From: Paracoccus albicereus
GTDB taxonomy: Bacteria; Pseudomonadota; Alphaproteobacteria; Rhodobacterales; Rhodobacteraceae
Direction of reading: 5' to 3'
Length of the DNA stretch: 64,000 bases
NCBI RefSeq assembly: GCF_024359525.1
Contig: NZ_JAKZEU010000001.1
Location: forward strand, 248,001 to 312,000
Within the stretch, counting starts at the first letter, position 1, and every line of letters starts with the position of its first letter. Made by a program: the position numbers and the translations under genes. Below are positions 8,900-16,517 of this stretch, one piece after another. A model generated the notes under the pieces. The model was not told the origin of the DNA. It searched no databases and saw nothing but the letters and a program-made list of their open reading frames with translations.

Positions 8900-9498
8900 A
8901 GCGTCACTTCCCTGGAATGGCGGCCGGACTTGGATGCCCGGTGCCGTCGTCGAAACCTTGTCAGCCTGCCGACGCCAAAACCCGGTGCGGTATGCTGATC
9001 GCACCGAGTGTCGGCGCACTCACCGTCATTCTGTTTCAAATGCGGCAGGCTTCCGGAGCACCCTAGGAAACAGCTCGCATCCCCACATCATTCAATCTCC
9101 GGATTAACCGAAACCCCGAGATCATTCCGCAGGCGCGACGCGATGGAACCTAGCCGCGCTACGCTGCCTGAACGTCGTCGAAATTCGACTGCCCCATCTG
9201 CTGGATCGGATATCCACCATCACGCAAACCGATCTCCGCCCTGCCCCTGCAGGGCGGGCAGTCCATTGCCGCATCGATTCTGGGGCTGTCGGAGGTGTTG
9301 TTGAGGCCGCGACGCAGAGCGTCGGTCCAATGCTGTGTCATTCTCGTGAACCTTTTGATCTCGTCACCAGTTAACCTCGCAACGATATAATTTTTTATTA
9401 AAAAGTAAAAGCGGAACGCAATCAAATTCCACGTGTTGCCGTTACGTCGCAATAACACGCAAGCGTGTGGTTAACGATGACCAGACTTATAGGGAATA
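8900..9498. other. Gene-poor stretch with an AT-rich segment
   Basis: The only coding candidate here is the 60-codon frame listed separately. Bases 9380-9412 are strikingly AT-rich for this genome (ataattttttattaaaaag) and contain a minus-strand TTATAT that could act as a -10 element for that frame. No RNA gene, terminator or mobile element is visible. Confidence 0.5.
9159..9341 (-). CDS. Doubtful small hypothetical protein
   Basis: A 60-codon frame begins MTQHWTDALRRGLNN behind a weak AAAGG site and ends NFDDVQAA; it contains a CPPC pair. The AT-rich segment immediately upstream looks like a promoter, which is the main reason to list it. An upstream start at 9458 would add a stretch of unusual composition. 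No family is recognised, and it may be non-coding. Confidence 0.3.
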   Translation of the reverse strand: MTQHWTDALRRGLNNTSDSPRIDAAMDCPPCRGRAEIGLRDGGYPIQQMGQSNFDDVQAA

Positions 9499-10260
9499 TC
9501 AGGCGCGCACGTAACCGGCAGAGGCCTCGATCAGCGATTTCGTATACGCCTCGCTTGCCGCACCCTGTCGCAGATCCTCGACCTTCATCACCTCGACGAT
9601 TCGTCCGCCTTGCATCACGGCGAGCCGATCGCACATGTGCCCTACGACCGCAAGATCGTGGCTGACCATCACGTAGGTCAGGCCATGTTCGGCGCGCAGA
9701 TCGGTCATCAGGTTCAGGATCTCGGCCTGCACGCTGACATCCAGCGCGCTGGTGGGTTCATCCAGCAGCAGCAGCCGGGGCTCGGCAGCAAGGGCACGAG
9801 CGATGGCGACGCGCTGGCGCTGCCCGCCCGACAGCTGATGAGGATAGCGAAACCGGAAGCCGCGCCCCAGCCCGACATCGTCGAGCAAACGCTGCACGCG
9901 ACGGTCGATATCGTCCATGCCCTGCAGTTTCAGCGTTTCAGACAGCACACGATCGACGGAATGGCGGGGATGCAGGCTGGCGTAGGGGTCCTGAAAGACC
10001 ATCTGCACGGTCTTGTGAAAGGCGCGATCGCGCCTGCGGCCTTCAACCTGTTGATCGTCAACGACGATACGACCGGACCACGTGTCGATCAGACCGGCGA
10101 TGGCGCGCAGGATCGTGGATTTGCCCGAGCCGGATTCACCCACCAGCCCGAAACTTTCGCCCTGGGCCACGGTGAAGGATGCGTCTTGCACCGCGTCCAC
10201 CCGGTCAGGCGGATAGCCGAACCAGACGTCCAGCCCCTCGACGGTCAGCATCGCGCTCAC
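9499..10260 (-). CDS. Peptide-type ABC importer ATP-binding protein (second ATPase)
   Basis: This 253-residue ATPase belongs to the DppF/OppF group. It has Walker A GESGSGKST, Q-loop VFQDPYASLHPR, signature LSGGQRQR and Walker B LLLLDEPTSALD, followed by the H-loop VSHDLAVV. It lacks the longer C-terminal oligopeptide-binding extension of full-length OppF. It overlaps the other ATPase gene by four bases and ends the operon. It energises uptake together with its partner. Confidence 0.93.
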   Translation of the reverse strand: MSAMLTVEGLDVWFGYPPDRVDAVQDASFTVAQGESFGLVGESGSGKSTILRAIAGLIDTWSGRIVVDDQQVEGRRRDRAFHKTVQMVFQDPYASLHPRHSVDRVLSETLKLQGMDDIDRRVQRLLDDVGLGRGFRFRYPHQLSGGQRQRVAIARALAAEPRLLLLDEPTSALDVSVQAEILNLMTDLRAEHGLTYVMVSHDLAVVGHMCDRLAVMQGGRIVEVMKVEDLRQGAASEAYTKSLIEASAGYVRA

Positions 10261-11141
10261 AGGCCCCCCGGCAATTCTGTTTCCATGCTTTCATCGATCA
10301 GGGGCGCGTCGCGCCAGGAATCCTGCCGCTCGAGCACCGGCAGATGTTTCACCGGCTGGTCCAGCCGGGGCAACGAATTCAACAACCCCTGCGTATAGGG
10401 GTGCCGCGCGTTGTGAAGGTTCTTCGCCTCGATCGTCTCGACGATCCGCCCGGCATACATGATCAGCACCCGATCGCAGAACTGCGCGACAAGGTTCAGG
10501 TCGTGGCTGATGAAGATCAGGCCCATGCCGCGATCGCGCACCAGGCGATCCATGATGTTCAAAACCTCCGTCCTGACGGACACGTCCAGCGCCGAGGTCG
10601 GCTCGTCCGCGATCAGGATTTCCGGGTCGGGCGCCAGCATCATCGCGATCATGATGCGCTGACCCATTCCGCCCGAAACCTCGTGCGGATAGGCATCCAT
10701 CACCCGCTCGGGGTCGCGGATCTGCACCGCTGCCAGCATCTCCAGCGCCTTGTCGCGGGCGTTTCCGCTGCCGCGCCCGGCATGAAGGCGATAGGCCTCC
10801 ATAATCTGGTCCCCGATCTTCACCACCGGGTTCAGGCTGAACTTCGGATCCTGCATCACCATGCTGATATGGCTGCCGCGGATCGCGCGCATCTTTCGTT
10901 CGGGCAGGTTCAGGATGGATTGGCCGTCCAGCGTCAGCCGGTCCGCCGTGACCTTGCCGGGCGGCCGCACCAGCCCCAGGATCGCGCGACCGGTCATCGA
11001 CTTGCCAGAGCCTGACTCGCCAACCACGCCCAGCCGTTCACGACCCAGATCAAAGCTGACGCCGCGTACCGCCTCGAACACGCCCTGCCGGGTCGGGAAG
11101 GCGACACGCAGGTCGCGGACGGAAAGCAGTGTCTCGCTCAT
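10257..11141 (-). CDS. Peptide-type ABC importer ATP-binding protein (first ATPase)
   Basis: This 294-residue ATPase resembles DppD. Visible motifs are Walker A GESGSGKSM, Q-loop MVMQDPKFSLNPV, signature VSGGMGQR (a variant of LSGGQ) and Walker B ILIADEPTSALD. The last 45 residues contain the HPYTQGLLNSLPRL oligopeptide-transporter extension. It overlaps both neighbours by four bases. The variant signature is common in DppD-type subunits. Confidence 0.93.
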   Translation of the reverse strand: MSETLLSVRDLRVAFPTRQGVFEAVRGVSFDLGRERLGVVGESGSGKSMTGRAILGLVRPPGKVTADRLTLDGQSILNLPERKMRAIRGSHISMVMQDPKFSLNPVVKIGDQIMEAYRLHAGRGSGNARDKALEMLAAVQIRDPERVMDAYPHEVSGGMGQRIMIAMMLAPDPEILIADEPTSALDVSVRTEVLNIMDRLVRDRGMGLIFISHDLNLVAQFCDRVLIMYAGRIVETIEAKNLHNARHPYTQGLLNSLPRLDQPVKHLPVLERQDSWRDAPLIDESMETELPGGL

Positions 11142-12061
11142 TCCTTCGCGCCTTTCGGGTCCAGAACGTCGCGCAGCCCGTCACCCAGCAGGTTAAAAGC
11201 GAGGCTGACGACGAAGATCGCGATCCCCGGCATCGCCGCGACCCACCAGAAATCGAGAATGTAGGTCCGTCCGTCGGAAATCATCGCGCCCCATTCCGGC
11301 ATCGGCGGCTGCGCGCCAAGGCCCAGAAAGCCCAGCCCGGCGGCCGACAGGATGATCCCCGCCATGTCCAGCGCGACCCGCACGATCAGTGAGGAAATGC
11401 AGAGCGGCCAGATATGCCCGATCAGCAATCTCAGCGGGCCGGCGCCCTGAAGGCGCGCGGCGGCGATGAAATCGGCGTTTCGGATGGTCAGCGTCTCGGC
11501 CCGCGCGAGGCGCGCATAGGGTGGCCAGGCGGTCAGCGCCAGTGCGAGGACCGCGTTGCCGATGCTGGGGCCAAGCGCCGCGACGAAGGCCAGCGCAAGG
11601 ATCAGCTTGGGGAAGGCCAGAAAGATGTCGGTGATCCGCATCAGCACCTGATCGACCCAACCGCCCGCGAACCCCGCAACGGTGCCGATGAACAGACCAA
11701 TGATCGGCGCGATCAACGCCACCGTGCCCACGATGAACAGCGTGATCCGTGACCCGTGGATCAGCCGCGACAGGATGTCGCGCCCCAGATGGTCGGTTCC
11801 CAGCCAGTGCGCGGCCGAAGGCGGCTGCAGCCGGTCGGTCAGGTTCTGCGAGAACGGGCTTTGCGGTGACAGCCAGGGCGCGAAGATCGCCATCGCGATC
11901 AGCAGGATCAGGATCACCAGCCCGAACATCGCAAGCTTGTTGCCGCGAAAGGTCAGCCAGCCCTGATACATCGCGCCTAGCCGCGCCTGGCGTCGGGTCG
12001 TCGGCGCATCCGACAGCAGCCAGTCGCGGCGGCTTTGCGGGGTTTCTTCGGCGATGCTCAT
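11138..12061 (-). CDS. Peptide-type ABC importer permease (DppC-like)
   Basis: This 307-residue inner-membrane permease has the OppC/DppC N-terminal soluble extension, then six predicted membrane segments starting at MFGLVILILLIAMAIFAPWL. The periplasmic LGTDHLGRDILSRLIHGSR motif and the cytoplasmic EAA-type loop (YARLARAETLTIRNADFI) are present. It is coupled to both neighbouring genes by four-base overlaps. Confidence 0.93.
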   Translation of the reverse strand: MSIAEETPQSRRDWLLSDAPTTRRQARLGAMYQGWLTFRGNKLAMFGLVILILLIAMAIFAPWLSPQSPFSQNLTDRLQPPSAAHWLGTDHLGRDILSRLIHGSRITLFIVGTVALIAPIIGLFIGTVAGFAGGWVDQVLMRITDIFLAFPKLILALAFVAALGPSIGNAVLALALTAWPPYARLARAETLTIRNADFIAAARLQGAGPLRLLIGHIWPLCISSLIVRVALDMAGIILSAAGLGFLGLGAQPPMPEWGAMISDGRTYILDFWWVAAMPGIAIFVVSLAFNLLGDGLRDVLDPKGAKE

Positions 12062-13152
12062 GACGACCTCGGGTCCAGCACGCGATACAGCAGATCACTG
12101 AGCAGGTTCAGCGCGACGAAGCAGGTGCCGATCACGATCGTCCCGCCCAGCACGGCGTTCATGTCGCCCGCCAGCAGCGCGTTGGTGACGTATTGCCCAA
12201 GGCCGGGCCATGAGAAGATGATCTCGGTCAGGACCGATCCTTCCAGAAGCGAGCCGAAGGAAAGCGCGATCACCGTGACCAGCGGAATGGCGATGTTGCG
12301 GAACGCATGACCCCAGATCACGGCGCGCTCGGACAGGCCCTTGACTCGCGCGGTGGTGACGTATTCGGCCGACAACTGTTCCAGCATGAAGCTGCGGGTC
12401 ATGCGGCTGATATAGGCGAGGCTGAAATAGCCCAGCAGCGAGGCGGGCAGGATGATGTGCGAAAACGCATCCTTGAACGCGCCCCAGTCCCCGGCGATGA
12501 GGCAATCGACCAGCAGCAAGCCGGTCACGGTCGGGACCATCCCGGTATAGATGATGTCCTGTCGACCCGGCCCGCCGACCCAGCCGAGAATGCCGTAGAA
12601 GATCAGCAAGCCCATCAGGCCCAGCCAGAAGATCGGCACCGAATAGCCGACGATGGCCAGCACGCGAGCGACCTGATCGATGATGCCGCCGCGGTTCGCG
12701 GCTGCGATGACGCCAAGCGGCACGCCCACGAAGACGCCGATCAGCGTGCCCAGCGTCGCCAGTTCGACCGTCGCCGGGAATACCCGCTTGATGTCGTTCA
12801 GGACCAGTTGCCCGGTCGAGATCGAACGACCGAAATCGCCCTCGATGACGTCACGGATGTAGTTCAGGAATTGCACGATCAGCGGATCGTCGAGACCCAT
12901 CGCCTGATAGGCCGCGTCGTACTGCGCCTGCGTCGCGCGTTCGCCCACTACCTTCAGAACCGGATCGATGGGCATGACCCGACCGATGATGAAGGTGACG
13001 AGCATCAGTCCCAGCATCGTCAGCGCAAGCGACAGAATCACCCCGCCGATCCGCTTGGCTCGTCTGCGCGTCGCCGAGGGGGCGGCGGGACGCTGGTCGC
13101 CGGGGGACGGCGTTTCCCGCCCCCCGGCTGCGTCGATATCGCTCGCGGACAA
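12058..13152 (-). CDS. Peptide-type ABC importer permease (DppB-like)
   Basis: This 364-residue permease of the OppB/DppB type has a membrane segment near residues 38-58, then a periplasmic region (VVGERATQAQYDAAYQAMG) and five further segments. The EAA loop is YISRMTRSFMLEQLSAEYV. The N-terminal 35 residues are hydrophilic and longer than in most relatives. It starts 3 bases after the binding-protein stop and overlaps the DppC-like gene by four bases. Confidence 0.92.
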   Translation of the reverse strand: MSASDIDAAGGRETPSPGDQRPAAPSATRRRAKRIGGVILSLALTMLGLMLVTFIIGRVMPIDPVLKVVGERATQAQYDAAYQAMGLDDPLIVQFLNYIRDVIEGDFGRSISTGQLVLNDIKRVFPATVELATLGTLIGVFVGVPLGVIAAANRGGIIDQVARVLAIVGYSVPIFWLGLMGLLIFYGILGWVGGPGRQDIIYTGMVPTVTGLLLVDCLIAGDWGAFKDAFSHIILPASLLGYFSLAYISRMTRSFMLEQLSAEYVTTARVKGLSERAVIWGHAFRNIAIPLVTVIALSFGSLLEGSVLTEIIFSWPGLGQYVTNALLAGDMNAVLGGTIVIGTCFVALNLLSDLLYRVLDPRSS

Positions 13153-13155
13153 GGG

Positions 13156-14754
13156 TTATTCGCCCTTGGTGACGCCGCGATAGATGACCGAAGTCACCGC
13201 GCCGCCCGATTGCCAGCCGTTCACGTTCTCGCGCAGGCCGGCCCGTTCGATGCGCTGGAACAGCGGGATGATCGGGGCTTCGGCCTGATACTGACGCTGA
13301 ATGTCCTGATACATCTGCGCGCGAACGTCGCTGTCCTGTTCCTGCGTCGCGGCCAGGGTCGCCTCGTTCATCTCGGCCGGAACCTCGTAGGCGTTCCGCC
13401 AGGCCAGAAGACCGGTCGCGTTCGCCTCGTCGCTGTTGTCGGGGTTATACGCGAAGGTCGCGGCGTTGGTGTTCGGGTCCGAATAGTCCGGCCCCCATTC
13501 GCCCAGGAAGATCGGCACTTCCCGCGCGCGATAGGCGTCCAGCACCTGCGCGCCGGTCATCTGCTCGATGTTCAGCGTCAGCCCTGCTTCCGCCATCGAT
13601 CCCTGCAGGGCCTGCGCGACGTCGGTGTATTCGCGAAGGTCACGCACGATCGTGGTGACTTCGCCACCCTCGATCCCCGCGTCGGCCAGGATCTGCTTGG
13701 CCTTCTCGACGTCGTAGGTCCACGGCGTCTCGTCCAGCGCGCCCAGATAGCCTTTGGGCAGGAACGACTGATGGGTGACGAATTCACCCTTGAGGATGCT
13801 CGAGGTGATGCCTTCGTAATCGACGAGATATTTCATCGCCTCGATCACGGCCGGGTTGGACAGAAGCTCGTCCTTCTGGTTCAGACCCATGTAGAGGATG
13901 CGGCCGCGCGGCTGTTCTTCGATCTTCACGCCCTCTGCCTCGGCGACGGCGTCGGCATCGGTGGGCGACAGGTCACGCGCCACGTCGATATCGCCACGCT
14001 CAAGCTGCAGACGCTGCGCGCTGGATTCCTCGACGTTCTGGACGATCACACGCTTCATGGCGGGTGCGCCCTGGAAATAATCCTCGTAGGCGGTCAGCTG
14101 CACGACTTCATTCGCGCGCCAGCCGGCCAGAACGTAAGGGCCCGAACCCGCGTCGTTCGTGGCAAGCCAGGTGTTGCCAAGATCGTCGCCCTCGGCGTTC
14201 TGCATGACCAGTTCCTTGTCCACCACGCTCGCAATGTTGGCGGTAAGGCAGTTCAGCACGAAGGATTGCGCGTAGGGCGCATCCAGCTGAAGCGTCAGCG
14301 TGGTGTCGTCGAAGGTGATCATTTCATCGACATTGTCCGGGGTGAAGCCGAACTGTGTCAGGATAAAGGCCGGGGTCTTGTCCAGCTTGACCGCGCGCTG
14401 CAGCGACCAGGCGGCATCCTCGGCACGGACCGGATTGCCCGAATGGAAGGTCACGCCCTCACGCATGGTGAAGGTGATGCTGGTGCCGTCCTCGCTGGCC
14501 TCCCAACTTTCGGCAAGGCTCGGCTGGAAACCGGCGTCCAGATCGGCCGGGTCGAAATCGACCAGCCGGTCATAGGTGTTCTGGTTGACGTCGTTGCCGG
14601 AAAACTCGAACGCCTGAGCGGGATCGAGCGTGATGATGTCGTTGATCGAGCCGGCAACGACCAGCGCGTCGGCCGGCGTCTCGGCATAGGCCGCAGGCGC
14701 GAAGGCCACGGCCGATGCCAGCAGCAGCGCGCGCAGATTGGTTTGCATGTTCAT
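13156..14754 (-). CDS. ABC importer periplasmic substrate-binding protein, family 5
   Basis: This 532-residue binding protein has a clear signal peptide (MNMQTNLRALLLASAVAFAP, cleavage after AYA) and the family 5 SBP body, including ITLDPAQAFEFSG, LAESWEASEDGTSITFTMR and RAEDAAWSLQRAV. The start is chosen for its GGGAGC ribosome-binding site and signal peptide; the upstream frame extension is not credible. It is the first gene of the transport operon. Ligands of this family include di- and oligopeptides, opines and glutathione; the sequence does not tell which. Confidence 0.92.
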   Translation of the reverse strand: MNMQTNLRALLLASAVAFAPAAYAETPADALVVAGSINDIITLDPAQAFEFSGNDVNQNTYDRLVDFDPADLDAGFQPSLAESWEASEDGTSITFTMREGVTFHSGNPVRAEDAAWSLQRAVKLDKTPAFILTQFGFTPDNVDEMITFDDTTLTLQLDAPYAQSFVLNCLTANIASVVDKELVMQNAEGDDLGNTWLATNDAGSGPYVLAGWRANEVVQLTAYEDYFQGAPAMKRVIVQNVEESSAQRLQLERGDIDVARDLSPTDADAVAEAEGVKIEEQPRGRILYMGLNQKDELLSNPAVIEAMKYLVDYEGITSSILKGEFVTHQSFLPKGYLGALDETPWTYDVEKAKQILADAGIEGGEVTTIVRDLREYTDVAQALQGSMAEAGLTLNIEQMTGAQVLDAYRAREVPIFLGEWGPDYSDPNTNAATFAYNPDNSDEANATGLLAWRNAYEVPAEMNEATLAATQEQDSDVRAQMYQDIQRQYQAEAPIIPLFQRIERAGLRENVNGWQSGGAVTSVIYRGVTKGE

Positions 14755-14867
14755 CGAAGGAAGCTCCCTGTGCGTGTCAGATCTTCCCCGCCTGTCCCGC
14801 GGGGCGTCCATGCCGCGAGAGTGTCGCATGCAAGCGAAGGTGACAAGGGGAAGCCTGGGACCCGTCT

Positions 14868-15722
14868 TCAGACCGGCGCGTCCGCCACGGGATTGCGCAG
14901 GATGCCCAGGCCGTCGATCTCGATCTCGACGGTGTCGCCCGCCTTCATCCACAGCTTCGGGTTACGTCCCATTCCGACACCCGCGGGGGTGCCTGTGATG
15001 ATGACGTCGCCGGGCTTCAGCGTCATGATCTGGGACGCGATCGACACGATGCGCGCAGGCGGGAACACCATATCGTCCACGTTGCCATCCTGCACGGTTT
15101 CGCCATTCAATCGCGCCTGCAGCCGCAGCCCCGCGCAGCCCGGCGGAAGTGCCGAGGCCGCGACGAAACAAGGTCCGAAGGGGCCGGTCGCATCGAAGTT
15201 CTTGCCCGGCGTCCACTGGCCCGACCGCATCTGATAATCACGCAGGCTCGCATCGTTGAAGATCGAGTAGCCAGCCACATGGTTCAGCGCGCGATCTTCG
15301 TCGATGTGGCGACCGCCCTTCCCGATGATGATTGCCAGTTCGGCCTCATAGTCGAATTGCTCGGACTCGCGCGGGCGCAAAAGGCCCTGACCGTGACCGA
15401 TCAGCGTTGAATTGAAGCGGGTGAACATCGCCGGATATTCAGGCAGCGCCATCCCCGCCTCTTCGGCATGGTCACGATAGTTCAGCCCGATGCACAGGAT
15501 CTTCTCGGGGTCGGGGATCGGCGGCAGAACCGTGACCGCGTCGGGATCGATCGGCGCACCGTCGGCCAGGATCTCGGCGCCCTCGGTCAGGCGATCCTCG
15601 GCGATCAGTACCTTGAGATTGCCGGGAAAGCGTGGGTCGCTGACGGGCAGGCCGCGAAAGCCTTCATCGGTCTCGACCGCAAGCCCGCGGGCGCGATCCT
15701 TGGCATAGGACATGAATTTCAT
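14868..15722 (-). CDS. Fumarylacetoacetate hydrolase family protein
   Basis: This 284-residue protein has the FAH fold: a small N-terminal domain and a C-terminal catalytic domain beginning ILCIGLNYRDHAEEAG. Metal-binding acids are in FDYEAELAIIIGKGG, and the later NDASLRDYQ and ITGTPAGVGMG motifs are typical. Relatives act as hydrolases or decarboxylases on beta-diketo or 2-oxo acids in aromatic or sugar-acid breakdown. A GGGGAAAG site precedes the ATG. It shares direction with mobA and the transport operon and might supply a catabolic step for the transported compound, but that is only an inference. Confidence 0.88.
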   Translation of the reverse strand: MKFMSYAKDRARGLAVETDEGFRGLPVSDPRFPGNLKVLIAEDRLTEGAEILADGAPIDPDAVTVLPPIPDPEKILCIGLNYRDHAEEAGMALPEYPAMFTRFNSTLIGHGQGLLRPRESEQFDYEAELAIIIGKGGRHIDEDRALNHVAGYSIFNDASLRDYQMRSGQWTPGKNFDATGPFGPCFVAASALPPGCAGLRLQARLNGETVQDGNVDDMVFPPARIVSIASQIMTLKPGDVIITGTPAGVGMGRNPKLWMKAGDTVEIEIDGLGILRNPVADAPV

Positions 15723-15750
15723 CGCGGCTTTCCCCCCGGGTCGCGTCTTG

Positions 15751-16413
15751 TCAGATCTTGCCCAGGATGGCGGCGAGACGCTCGGCCTCGGCCAGATCCT
15801 CGGGCGTGTTCACATTGAAGAACGGATCGACCGGCGTCGAGGGCCATTCGGCCCGCCCTGCCCCATACCTGTCGGTCCACAGCACGATCTTGCCGAGTCC
15901 GCCCTGCACCGCTGCGCGCAAATCTTCGCGCAGGGCGACGGGCCACAGGCCGCAGGTCGGGTGCCGGCGGATCACACCATCCGCACCCGGGCTGGCCGCC
16001 AGCGCCAGCCCCTCGTCGCCAGCGGAAGCCTGCAGCCTTGCCACGAGATCGCGGGGCACAAAGGGCGTATCGACCGCGACCGTGACGACGGCGTCCGCAC
16101 CCCGATGCGCCGCCCAGTCAAGCCCCGCCAGCACGCCCGCAAGCGGACCCGGATGATCCGCGATCGTGTCAGGCAACAGCGGCAAGCCATAGGCTGCCAG
16201 CCGCGCAGGTTCGCCGTTCGCGTTGATCGCAAGCCCGTCGCATTGCGGGCCAAGCCGCGCGATCACGCGCTCCATCAGCGACGCGCCGGCGATCAGACGC
16301 TCGCCCTTGTCACCGCCCCCCATCCTGCTGGCCCGTCCGCCCGCCAGGATCACACCCGGCACAGCGTCCAATCGCGACGACGCTGATCGTAGAGAATGTG
16401 AGGAAACCGACAT
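15751..16413 (-). CDS. mobA: Molybdenum cofactor guanylyltransferase
   Basis: MobA attaches GMP to molybdopterin to make the bis-MGD cofactor of DMSO-reductase family enzymes. The product (about 220 residues from MSVSSHSL) carries the nucleotide-binding signature GVILAGGRASRMGGGDKG near the N-terminus, AVDTPFVP in the middle and FFNVNTPEDLAEAE near the end. An upstream start at 16479 runs into the terminator region and is less likely. It lies 28 bases before the FAH-family gene. Confidence 0.92.
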   Translation of the reverse strand: MSVSSHSLRSASSRLDAVPGVILAGGRASRMGGGDKGERLIAGASLMERVIARLGPQCDGLAINANGEPARLAAYGLPLLPDTIADHPGPLAGVLAGLDWAAHRGADAVVTVAVDTPFVPRDLVARLQASAGDEGLALAASPGADGVIRRHPTCGLWPVALREDLRAAVQGGLGKIVLWTDRYGAGRAEWPSTPVDPFFNVNTPEDLAEAERLAAILGKI

Positions 16414-16458
16414 GGCCGGACCCTCGCCCGAGCGTATCGTTGGCGCAAGGCACATACG

Positions 16459-16495
16459 AAAAAACCCCCGGCAAGCCATCGGCCCGTCGGGGGTT
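16459..16495 (-). terminator. Rho-independent terminator of the GH/Ig operon
   Basis: Read on the minus strand, an 8-bp stem AACCCCCG/CGGGGGTT with an internal loop is followed by six T. It lies about 20 bases after the stop of the glycoside hydrolase gene and separates it from mobA. Confidence 0.88.
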
Positions 16496-16517
16496 GGTAT
16501 CTTGAATGGATTCCGGA

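Noticed and set aside
12307-15234. Very long open frame on the plus strand (about 975 codons) across the ABC operon
   Set aside because: It lies antisense to the transporter genes, is rich in Arg/His/Gln with no domain, and results from GC-rich third-position bias.
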